DNA from: Branchipolynoe longqiensis
Taxonomy: Eukaryota; Annelida; Polychaeta; Phyllodocida; Polynoidae
Assembly (NCBI GenBank): GCA_030323885.1
Contig: CM059193.1
Location: 76,205,040-76,269,039 of the forward strand
Direction: 5' to 3'
Length of the DNA: 64,000 nt
Part shown: positions 49,101 to 61,100 of the stretch, one piece after another
Position numbering within the stretch: position 1 is the first letter of the stretch
How the letters are laid out: each line of letters starts with the position of its first letter
Position numbers and translations under genes: made by a program
Notes under the pieces: generated by a model
What the model was told of the DNA's origin: nothing
What the model saw: the letters and a program-made list of their open reading frames with translations, nothing else
Databases searched by the model: none

Positions 49101-52100
49101 CTCCCTAGAGTACTCATCCCGTTGATTCACTGGTGCCGGATTAACTGGCGCCGGAAGACTAGATTGGCCAGTAGTTGATTGAGCAGGGGCCCGACTTGTG
49201 TTAGTCGGTTGGTAACGCGACTCAGAGCTATATTGGGCAGCTCCACGTGACTGTAGAACCCGTACCGCCTCTGTCGAGACGTCTCGCTGGACATCTTTGA
49301 TCGCTACCTGGTTAAGCCACCCTTCCTTCAACCTCCCATCCGCCACCATCTGGAACACTCTCTCCGACCGTCGGCAGGTGGGCCAATCCCATGTGATCGC
49401 CATTTGCGTTAAGTCTTCCTCATGTTGAAAGACCGATGAGACCCAGGGACGGGGGAAGTCAGGTTGTGCAATCATTACTCTAATCGCGAAGAAATACTCC
49501 GCCCAGGACGCCTCGCCTATTGCTATCTTCTTAAAAGAGTCACCCCTCGTAATAAAGTTGTGTGGGAAGAATTGCGTACCTGGCGGTTTGTGGAGGGCAT
49601 GAGTCGAGCTGAGCAGGAAGTCTGTCGTGATCGGTGGTTGTGGTTGCTGCTGGTGGTAGTGAGGCGCCGAGCACGGAGCTGTCGGCACTGGAGCAGGGCA
49701 CGGTTGAGGGCCGACGAGAACTTGAGCGGGAGCCGGGGCAGCGGGAGCCGGGGCAGGAGCGGACGCCCTAGAGATGACGGGAGGAAGCCTCTCAGGAATC
49801 CGATGGCGATGTGGGATCGGAGTGATGGACGAGAAGCCGGAGCGAGGGGTTGAAGCTAGCATCGGAGGCGAGAAGGGGACCGGAGCCTGCGGAGGGAGGC
49901 CCGGCCGCGCAGCAAGTTGCTCCAATGCGTGGAGCCGAGCTTCCATCCCGGAGAGGCTACCGGTGACTGACCGGGGTGTGGGGGGCTGCTCCGCCACTGA
50001 CGAGATATCACTAGAGTCTTCAGATGAGGATTGCTGGCGACAAGATGAGAGTAAACCTCTCGTTCTTAACCCTCGACGAGAGGCACCTGAGGATCCAGGT
50101 GGGCGGCCTCGCCGTTTCCTGATCGGAGGCATTGTCTGTGGTACTAGCGAGCACTAAGAAATACTTGTTGCCGGCTGAGGCTCCAGTGAACGAGTGACTG
50201 CTGCGCGGCTTGCACCACGATCCACCTGGCGTCTCATTGGCGAATTACAGATGTTAGCCGGCCAACATCCCCAATGAGCAACTTAATATATTTATCTAAA
50301 AGTATGGCAGAAACTCCGAACCATCGCATTTTGCAGCGTTCAAATTATAATACACTAGAAGTTGAGTCTAGTGGTGTGATATTGCCATTTTCATGATCAA
50401 GTTCAGAGTAACCTTTATGATAATTGACTAACTTTGGAATGCAAGCATGCCAAATTGCCAAATAAATTGCACACCAGTTGAAGCTACCGGGCGCAGTGGC
50501 CGAATCGGTAGAGCGCGGGACTCGTGTGCGGGAGATCGGGAGTTCGGTTTCTGGTTGAGTTAAACCAATGGCTTATATAATTTATACTTGTCACATCCTA
50601 GCCTGGCGCTCATCATTAATAGGATATGGCAAGGACTGGTTAGCTTAGTCTTAGAATAATGTGGGATATTGGGTCATGGTGCCAGCGGCCTAATTTCCCA
50701 GTGGGACAGCACTATAAAGTCACCAAGAGTGCGGACTGTCACAAGTCGGTACCCATCCTGATATGACCTTAGATGTCGCCAGGATGTAAAACTCCTACAA
50801 CCAACCAGTTGAAGCTAAATGCATTATCACTATAGCCATTTCAAATCCAATGGGTTTTAACATTTTTATTGGGGCAACCCCAGAAATGTTGAATAAGTAC
50901 ATTAGTATATAAGTTAATTATGTATGATAAAATCTAAATATTTAGTTTAAAAAAAATATTTTAATGTTATAAGATTAAATAACTTTAAATAAAATTCAAT
51001 TCAGTTTAATAATTTAAGTGCTAAGGAATCAGGATGTATATGACAAAATTGGTTGGTTCGAATTATGTTCTTATATGACATGAGATGTTACTAAAACATA
51101 AAACCCAAACAAGAACGGGTTAAGTGTGGGCTATAAAATAGGCGCAACAAGGATAGTTGAAACCTGACTTCTGGCATTTTCCCACAATTCCCTGACAGCG
51201 CTACACCTATGTGGGAAAATCGTGTTTTCGAGGAAATTCGCCATCGGTGTAATAAGCCGTGTTTGCTGCCCGCGTTTTTTGAGGGAGACCACTTTGATCC
51301 CTGGTAATGGTAGTCTTGTGTGCCTCTGGCAGTGAATCAGAGTTCAATGCTGTTCACTAATTGTACTTTCGCCCTGTGACACTAATTGTGCTGATTTGGC
51401 CCTAACTGTGCTGCCGTTGCTTCTATAGCTGGAGGTTCACCACTCACCTCTACTCAGGAACCTTATGATGTACCTCAGAGAACTTGTCAAGGATTACAAG
51501 ACCGAAGTCAAAGGTGAGCTAACAAATCACATTATCTTCCTTCCATCCTTTCATCCTTCCTTCCTTCCTTCCTTCCTTCCTTCCTTCCTTCCTTCCTTCC
51601 TTCCTTCCTTCCTTCCTTCCTTCCTTCCTTCCTTCCTTCCTTCCTTCATTCCTTCCTTCAGTCACTCACTCACTCACTCACTCACTCACTCACTCACTCA
51701 CTCACTCACTCACTCACTCACTCATTCATTCATTTATTCATTCCTCTCTCCCCTCACCCCCTCCCTCCCTCCCTCCCTCCCCTCCTCCCCACCTCCCTCC
51801 CTCCCTCCCTTCCCTCCCCTCCCTCCCTCCCTCCCTCCCCCCCCCTCCCTCCCCCCTCCCTCCCTGTCTCTATACTATTTATTACTGTTGCATAGTCCAA
51901 TGGTTTCTACCATTTTAATTAGGTTGATTGTTATAATCTACCTTTCTTCAATTTGAAGTAACTTTTTAATATTCAAAATGGTTAACTTTGGGGATATTTG
52001 AAATGAAAACATGCCAATTTAATTGTGGCATGATTGTAGAAATTCTAACACCATAGTGGTCAGCAGTAACCGGTTCTATTAAATTGAATTTCGGTGAGTG

Positions 52101-55100
52101 TTTTGGTTCAAAATAGTTGCTGGTTTGATCGGGCTATGAAACTTTAATATATCATCAACTAATGTTCTATAATATAAAGAAGGCTGAGAAGTTTCCTTTT
52201 TGGGATCTTTTTTTTGGTGAGGATTGGGGGTCTGACATATTGTACAGATTGCATCTCATATTTCATCTTTATTATGGGCTATGAATGAAGAGACCATCAG
52301 GAACCATGAGCCTCTCAGCTCATGGTTCCTGATGACCCAATGTATTCAGTGTGTAAACTGAATTGAATTTTATTAAAGTTACGTAATCTTATAACATTAA
52401 AATATTTTAATAACCTATGACCAATGTCACGAATGTCATGTGTCGAGACATATATTTCTAAGTCAATATATACAATATAATTTGCATATATTGTATATAT
52501 TGTACTTGAGTCAATGTTCCATTTCTTGGAAGGAATCGGTTGAAGGACTGATGATACAGACTTCTCCTCTCAGATTACTGCTACTGGTTGGGGTTGATAA
52601 GTAAATGACGGGGCTAACTTACTAAGGAGTCAACCCACCATTTTCTCAAAACATGTATTTGAAAGAATGGTTATATGTATGAAAAGCAGTCTACATATAG
52701 GAAAACTAATGTCAAGAATATATTAAACAAATGTGTAGGAAAAATGCTTAAAGATGTTCATTGATATGTTAAAGATGAAAATGTTTATAACTATATAATG
52801 GCAGACATGTATAAAAGGCAGCTAGTTGAGAACAAGATGGAAAATAGGTTGGTAGTCAACAATACTTAGAATCCAGGAGGGGGCTCTACCAATGACTTAT
52901 AGTGTGTGGGCAGGCATGGGTATAAATATGATGTACTTTTCCTCCAGTAAACAGTTTTGGAGATGATGCTAGAGTCTAGTGTTTTTCTTTGGTAAATATG
53001 TGTAGTGGTCCGCACTGACCTCTCAGGCAAGGAGCCGCATAGACAGGTAGGCGTGAGTAGTATGGTGATTTCAGGGAGCTTAGGTGGTGTAATGGTTAGC
53101 ACACTGGCCCGGAATGCAAAGAGATATGGGTTCGAGTCCCGCTCTAGGCACAATATTTCCGCATTTTCATCACCCCCCACAACACTGGTTGATGTGACCA
53201 TGATCCTGTACAATCTGCATAGTTGTTGAACCTACCCTGTTTATATAAGTGCATTGCATGTATGTATGTAATTGAAAGCATTAAAAGACTTACAATTCCA
53301 GGGGGACAAGTGTAGTAGTCTGCACTGACTTCTCAGGCAAGGAGCTGCATAGACAGGTAGGTGTGGGTAGTGTGGTGACATCAGGGAGCCTAGGTGATGT
53401 AATGGTTAGCACACTGGCCCGGAATGCAAAGAGATGTGGGTTCGGGTCCTGCTCTAGGCACAATATTTCCCCATTTTCATCACCCCCCCACGATATATAT
53501 ATTATATGTGATGTCTAAGAATTATGAAAATATAAAAAATCGGAAGGTTCTCTCACTATCTATTTTCTTCCAATCAATTTTTCTATTTCTATGTCCTTTG
53601 TTGTCATCCCTGACTATGTCTTTGCAGACATCATGGCTGCAGATCGGCAGCTTGCTAACGAGATTGAGTTTGACCTGCGTAAGTTTGAGGAGCAGCAGCT
53701 GGAAGAGGAGAAGCGGAAGCAGGGGCTGGAGGCTCGAGGCGGCTTTGCTTCCCCCACAGTGAGTAGCAGTAGTGTCTTATGGTGGAATCGGTAGAGCACA
53801 GGCTTTCCATGCGGAAGGTCGGGAGTTCAAATGCCAGCCAAGTCAATCCAATGTCTTATAAAATTGATACTTGATGCTACCTAGCCTGGCGCTCGGCATT
53901 AATAGGATAGGGCAAGGACTGTTTAGCACAGTATCAAGATAATGTGACTGTATGGGATGTCGGGTCATGGTGCTGGTGGTCTGGTCTCCTAATGAGGGCG
54001 CACTACAAAGTCGCCATGAGTGTGCACTGTCACAAGTCAGTACCGGTCCTGATATGGCTTTAGATGTTGCTAGGACGTAAAACAACAGACCAATCTGGTT
54101 CCTGAAAAACGTTGATATTTAAAGCTTTTTCTGTTTTGGGGTTTAAATCTTCCAGAAAAATGTATGTGATCATAATGGCTAATCCAATGTGTTTGACCAA
54201 GAATAATTGTACATGGCTCTCAATTGGGAGATTCTATTTGCGGGTTAGTGAAGTATGGGTGTTTCTTTTCGGGTGTCGCTTATAGAAAATTGTTTTCAGT
54301 ATAATTTGACATATTTTTCTAGGTCATTTTAATTTGCTTTCCAGTCTTTAAATATGATAGATGTTATGGCTGAATCGGAAAGAGCGCAGGATTCCCGTGT
54401 TGAAGGTCGAGAGTTCAAATCCCGGCCAAGTTAAACCGATGACTTATATAATTGATACTTGTTGCTACCTAACCTGACGCGTGGCATTACTAGGATAGGG
54501 CAAGGACTGGTTAGCTCAGTATCAGGATAATGTGACTGAGTGGGAAATTGAGTCCTGGTCCTGGCAGTCTGGTCTCCCAGTGGGGCAGCACTATAAAGTC
54601 GCCATGAATGTGCATTATCACAAGTCGGTAGTCATTCTGATATGACCTTACATGTTGCCAGGATGTAAAACCCAAACAATCAAGAAAACAATGACCGAAA
54701 CAAAAACAAATAAAAATCCTGATGCTGTGATCTGGGTATCTTCCCATAATATATATGCTATATTTTCGAGACCACTGGTATTTCTGGGTTATATCACACA
54801 TTTCTTTGTCGTTGATAGGTCAGTCCTTTGAGGCAGCGCACTCCGGTTGGATCTCCTCGAGGTAGACCTGCGGGGTCCCGGTCGGGATCACGGTCGGGGT
54901 CACCGGTAAGGGCAATTGAGAACATAACTCCGAACCGACAGGGATCACCCGTGACTGCAGCAGACAAGCCGGCCACTCCTCTGAACAGTCCAAAAGGACT
55001 GGCCCCTGATGCCAAACCGAAATCACCAATACTCAACCTCGCCAGTGGAACTCCTTTCAAAAACAGGTGGGCTTAGCTGCTGCAACCTTACTTCGCCATT

Positions 55101-58100
55101 CGCCTGTTCTGGGATGGGTTCCATTGGTCTTTGCAGAGCGACTGAAGCTGTGACCTGGCGTGTTTACTTTAAACTGCTTAAGCTACTCAGCTCATGGTTC
55201 CTGTTGACCAATCCTGGTAGAGAGAGTTCTTGCACTGTGTTTGTTTCTAGTGTGTATTGCAGTGAAATTGTGTTAGAAAATATTATGGATTAAATTAAAT
55301 CCTATATGTGTTCACAGCTCTCGTGACCTCTCTCCCTACATGTACACTGCATCAATTTCTTTGATTACTGCGGTGTTTCACCCCTACCATAATTTCTCTT
55401 CTGCTTCTACTTCTTCCGTTTCTTCCTCATTTTCTTCCTCCCATTCTATAGGAATGTAAATTCTTACCAGGCCTGCCTCCTTGAAACATGAAAACCATCA
55501 TCTCTACGATGGTCCTATTTATACAAGGTATGCCACCTTCTCCGGCATTATTGGGATAGGGCAAGGACTGGTTGGCTCAGTGTCAGGATAATGTGACTGA
55601 GTGCGATATCAGGTCATGGTGCTGGTGGCCTGGTCTCCCAGTGGGACAGCACTATAAAGTCGCCATGAGCGCGCACTGTCACATGTTAGATGTCGCACTG
55701 TTAGATGTTGCTAGGACGTAAAACAACAACAAACAAACAAGCCACCTTCTTAATTACCACACAGAAGAACCTCCATCTCTATTATGGCCTTATCTAAGGG
55801 ACTGACAATTCTTACCAGGCCTGCCACCTTCTTTATTACCACACAGGAGAACCTCCATCTCTAGGCTAACCTTATTTATGGCAGTGACCATTCTTACCAG
55901 GCCTGCCACCTGTATTAGCACACGTGAAAGCCATCTATATATGGGAGTGACAATTCTTACCAGGTCTGCCAGCTTTATTACGCCACAGGAGAACCTCCGT
56001 CTCTATGATGGCCTTATCTAATGGAGTGACAATTCTTACCAGGTCTGCCACCTTCTTAATTACCACACAGAAGAACCTCCCATCTCTATTATGGCCTTAT
56101 CTAGTGACTATTCTTACCAGGCCTGCCATCTTCTTTTCTACCCCACAGGAGAACCTCCGTCTCTATGATGGCCTTATCTATGGGAGTGACAATTCTTGCC
56201 AGGCCTGCCATCTTCTTTACTACCCCACAGGAGAAGCTTCGTCTCTATGATGGCCTTATCTAATGAAGTGAAAATTCTTACCAGGCCTGCCACCTTCTTT
56301 ACTACCACACAGGAAAACCTCCATTTCTACGCTGGCGATCATGAACTCTGCGCGTAAGGCGATGCAGAAGGCTCAGCGAGTGTCGTCACAAGAAATGCGG
56401 GACTCAGAATCGTCCGAAGCAGCTTCCCACCCAAAGCGCGTTGGGTGGGCGGACGAGGGAAGCTCCTCTGGAACTAACACGCTGGCCAAGGAAATAGGTG
56501 GCAGCACGGGCTCCAGCGAGTTGGAGTCACCCGTCTTTGTAGTAAGTGTTCATGGATGTGAAATTTTCCATTTTCGGCATATTTCCGATTTTATTTGCTT
56601 TTGGTCATATGGGCCATTTTCCCCTCATATGCTTAGAGCACTGTCAGATCAACTGGACGTCAGATTACCTGTTTTTGTTGTTTGGGGGAGCGCGCTCATC
56701 GCTGATATGTGTGCACTCGCATAGGTAATCTATACAGGGACAATCTTTTTCTTTTTTTAATTTTCATGTTTTTCTCTTTCAAAGAAACAAATATTGTCTT
56801 CTTTACTTATATTAGAAAAGGGAACATTTCATGTAGTTTCCTTTGCAGTCAGGAAATTATATTTTCTTCTGCTTTTCGAATTTTTAAAGCAATTGTGAGG
56901 GGAGAAAATGAACTAATCAGATTTGTTTTTGCTTCTCGACTTGGAAGGAGAGAGACAAAATTGATTTTAATATTTTAAAATAATTTAAAAGATGGGGGGG
57001 GGGGATAACGTGGGTTTTTACTGACATCGTTCTTACACTATAAGTTACAGATAGTTCATGTAATTGACTTCATATCCATATCGTAGATTTCAAAGGGGAC
57101 GAAACTTTCAACACTATTCTTTCCAGACACCAAGGCAAAATCGAAGTCGTGCGACTGTTCACCGCGCCATCAGTACCCCTACCGGTAGGTTCATGCACTA
57201 ATCTGTAGCCGAAGGGGCCACATCAGTGTTCTATTTGTCTCTTTGCACATTGGGACCTTTCCATTTGAGTATTAAGACACTGGCGTATCTAGTACTCAGC
57301 ACGGTGTATATCATAACTATCTGGAACCCTCCATTCCTTAAAGGCTAAATAAAGCTGCATAATCAGATGAAAGCACATTTATAAATCCAAAACACTTACT
57401 TTTAGGTGTGATGCTACCTAACCCTCTTGGACTCGTGCAATAATTAATTCATTAGGTATCGGATAGAACTTAGGGATGGTAAGTCAATTTAATGGCTTGC
57501 TGTGCACCGAGAATTGGCAGGGATGAAAGATCTCCATGAGTTCATGGATTTCTTGCAATTTCTTTTATATTCCCCGATTAACATTCCCAAAATGCTATTT
57601 GTCTGTTTGTTGTTGTTTTACGTCTTAGCAACATCCAAGGTCATATCAGGACTTAATATATATGACAGCAATTGGTTAGTCTGAATCCTGTTTTTATATG
57701 ACCTTAGATGTTGTTAGAACATCAAACCCAAGCAAGGATGATGCATAACTGTTTTTGTGCCTGTTTTTTTCAAGCAGGATAATTGTTTTTCTTCACATAT
57801 CACTGTGTTTTTGTTTGATTTGTACAGCGAGTCTGTGTTTGATTTTCACAGCGAGTCTGTGTTTGATTTGTACATTCAGTCTGTGTTTGATTTGTACAGC
57901 CAGCCTGTGTTTGATTTGTACAGTGAGTGTGTTTGATTTGTACAGTGAGTCTGTGTTTGATTTGTACAGCGAGTCTGTGTTTGATTTGTACAGTGAGTCT
58001 GTGTTTGATTTGTACAGTCAGTCTGTGTTTGATTTGTACAGCCAGTCTGTCCGTGCTGGGAGACATCACATTCAACCAAGTCGACCTAACGCTTATCCCC

Positions 58101-61100
58101 GGTACTCCAAACCACCGCCACTCGAGTAAGTCCTCCCCAAGACTTAAATTTATATTTTATTTTACCATAAAATATGGTGCATTGTTTTTGATTGGCATCC
58201 CGCAAAGGGGTAATCTTCCTGCCTATACACCCAAATGTATCTCTCTAAACAAACAATAAGTAACTAGCAAAGTATTTGAATAATTTGATAGTTTAACAAT
58301 AACATCAAGATAAACAGCAAGTTAGGAAATGGAATGCATACAGATATGTCATGGAAATCAATCTTTCTAAAGATACCGGACTTCCATAGGATATGGCATC
58401 CTAGAGACATATAAGAATACGTATAAGTATATGAGACTGTCTCAAAAGGTACAAAGCAATATGGGACAAAACTTTGTCCATTGTAATGATCAACATACTA
58501 TCTGCTTAAATGCATTTGCTCAGGATAAACTGATTTGTTTTTTACATGGTGTTTCAGAATCCCACTAGAATACATATGGATTTGAAGCAAATGTCCTTGT
58601 GTTTTCAGTGTAACCGTTTCTGTGCTGTTTTGTGTCAATTGTTACAATGGACCAACAAAACAAGAGTTATCACCTTTTGAGAAAGGCTCATATAGTATAT
58701 GATGTCAAACATCTCGCATGTTTTGTTTTGTGTGATGGGGTTAAGATGGCATGGTCATAGTACATCTGACATGTTTTGGATTGTATGGCTGGGAGTATTT
58801 TTGTCATACATCTGACATATTTTGTGTGTATAACTGGAGGTATAGATGACAATAATGTCATACATCTGACATGTTCTGTTGTGTAAGACAGGGAGTATAT
58901 GTGACATTGTCATACATATGACATGTTCTGTTATGTATGACAGGGGAATAGATGACAATGTCATGCATCTAATATGTTCTGTTGTGTATGACAGGGGGTA
59001 TATATGACATTGTCATGCATCTGACAAAAGTGGCCTGTTCTGTTTATGACAGGGTATATATGATAATGTCATACATCTGACATGTTCAGTTGTGTATGAC
59101 ATGGGGCATAGATGACAATGTCATACATTTGATATGTTTTGTTGTGTACAATTGGGTATATATGACATTGTTACTCACCTGGCATGTTCTGTTGTGTATG
59201 ATAGAGGGTATATATGAAAATGTCCTGCATCTGACATGTTCTGTTGTGTATGACATGGGGTATAGGTGATACTGTCATACATCTGACATGTTCTGTTGTA
59301 TGTGACAGGGGGTATAGGTGATAATGTCATACATCTGACATCTTCTGTTGTATATGACAGGGGGTATAGATGACAATGTCATACATCTGACATGTTCTGT
59401 TGTGTATGACAGGGGGTATAGATGACAATGTCATACATCTGACATGTTCTGTTGTATATGATGGTGGTACATATGACCATGTCATATATCTGACATCTTC
59501 TGTTGTGTATGACAGGGGGTATAGATGACAATGTCATACATCTGACAGGGATTGATTGATTGATTGGTGGTTGCTTCACGCCGTGTCGGCAGCCTAGGCC
59601 ATATTCACGGCGAGAAATGTTTGTTTTTTGTTGAAACCATCGCTTTTAAATGTAAAAGCAGACAATCAATTATGTGCCAATAGACGCTCATTAAATTAGA
59701 AAGCTCACAATCATATATTTTTGGTCATGGGAAACAAATTCCCATAGAAAAAGAAAAGTTTATTAATAATTGATAGAATTTATTTAGTAAACTATATGAG
59801 GTGGTACAGTCCAGCTGCCTTCAAAAAGGCTAAAATGTTTTCTTGTTTTACTTTAGTAAAAAGGTCATGGCATACTGTCTGCAGTGTAGAATTGTTGGCG
59901 CAGGGCCAAAAAATCAACGCAACTAAGTAAAATGTGTTTGAGTGTCAGCGGGATTTAATTCTCCTGTTGTTAAGTGATGGTTCATTGGCTTCGACGTAGA
60001 GGCTCTGAACCGGTGAGGTGCGGAAGGCCCCAAGGGCCAGGCGCAGTCCCTGGTGGTGGATCGTGTCTAGCAGCCCAATATATGATTTCCTTGCGGAACC
60101 GTATACTATGCTGTCGTAATCCACTCGTGACCGAACCAACGTTCTGTACACGGAGAGCAGAACATCTCTGTCCGCTCCCCACTCTGAGCTGGACAGCACC
60201 CTCAGAATATCTAGCGCTATCAGGCATCTTGTTTTCAGGTACTTTATATGTGGCACGAAAGATACATCTGACATGTTCTGTTGTATATGACAGGTGGTAT
60301 AGATGACAATGTCATACATCTGACATGTTCTGTTGTGTATGACAGGGTGTGTAGATGACAATGTCATACATCTGACATGTTCTGTTGTGTATGACAGTGG
60401 GTGTAGATGACAATATCATACATCTGACATGTTCTGTTGTCTATGACAGGGGGTATAGATGACAATGTCATACATCTGATGTCACCTGACCAGCCTCCAT
60501 CAAAGCCTCGCACCTGGAACATCAAGGCACCGGTACGTAGCGTTAAATTATTTACATTTTCTTTCTGCTTCATTCTACCAGACATTGTCCACATCGTAGA
60601 ATAATCAGTGAATGTATTACCCTATCCCTTTGGACACCTACTTTGAAACAGCCCAGGAGGTCACTGACGGGATGGCCGAATGAGTTAGAGCGTCCGTCTC
60701 CCGTGTTGGTATGTCGTGGGTTCGAAACTTGGTCGAGTCAAACCAATGACTTAAAAATTGATACTTGTCGCTTCCTAGCCAGGCGCTCGGCATTATTAGG
60801 ACAGGGCAAGGACTGTGTGTGCTCAGTGTCAGGATAATGTGACTGAGTGGGATACCAGGTCATGGTGCCAGCAGGCTGGTTTCCCAGTGGTCCAGCACTA
60901 TAAAGTCACCATGAGTGCGCACTGTCACAAGTCGGTACCCATTCTGACATGACCTTAGATGTTGCAAACAAACTAACCAATTAGGTCAATCTCAGGACCT
61001 CATTAGTCTTGCCCTCATTCTAAGGAGCCCAGGTTACCTACATCAATAGGTCAGCGCACATCACATGATCATTACGAGATGACAATCTGGGTCATGGCTA

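Larger units (their letters stand above)
45386..50277 (-). mobile_element. Tyrosine-recombinase retroelement (Ngaro/PAT-like), antisense in an NCAPD3 intron
   Basis: A nearly complete element of about 4.9 kb on the minus strand: a gag-like ORF (48003-50132), RT-RNase H (46714-48066) and tyrosine recombinase (45712-46659). It sits inside a TTAA-type MITE. MITE sequence stops near 45385 (AAATATATCATAA) and resumes at about 50278 (CAACTTAATATATTTATC). The edges carry a short inverted repeat: AATTCACCAACGAGACACC at left and the complement of GGCGTCTCATTGGCGAATT at right. The exact termini are uncertain by about 10-40 bp. Confidence 0.82.

Noticed and set aside
53005..53229. Short ORFs within SINE copies (for example 6821-7006, 41853-42071, 60643-60837)
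   Set aside because: They recur wherever the SINE occurs and are not conserved as protein.
53077..53459. Functional tRNA genes
   Set aside because: Acceptor stem and boxes look tRNA-like, but the anticodon arm is poor, the copies sit in larger duplicated repeats, and a diverged copy is at 3466.
57800..58079. Minus-strand frames rich in CTNQTQ repeats
   Set aside because: Antisense translation of the 24-bp array.
57808..60476. Regular short repeats resembling a CRISPR array
   Set aside because: Eukaryotic intron, no unique spacers; the repeats are contiguous minisatellites derived from exon borders.
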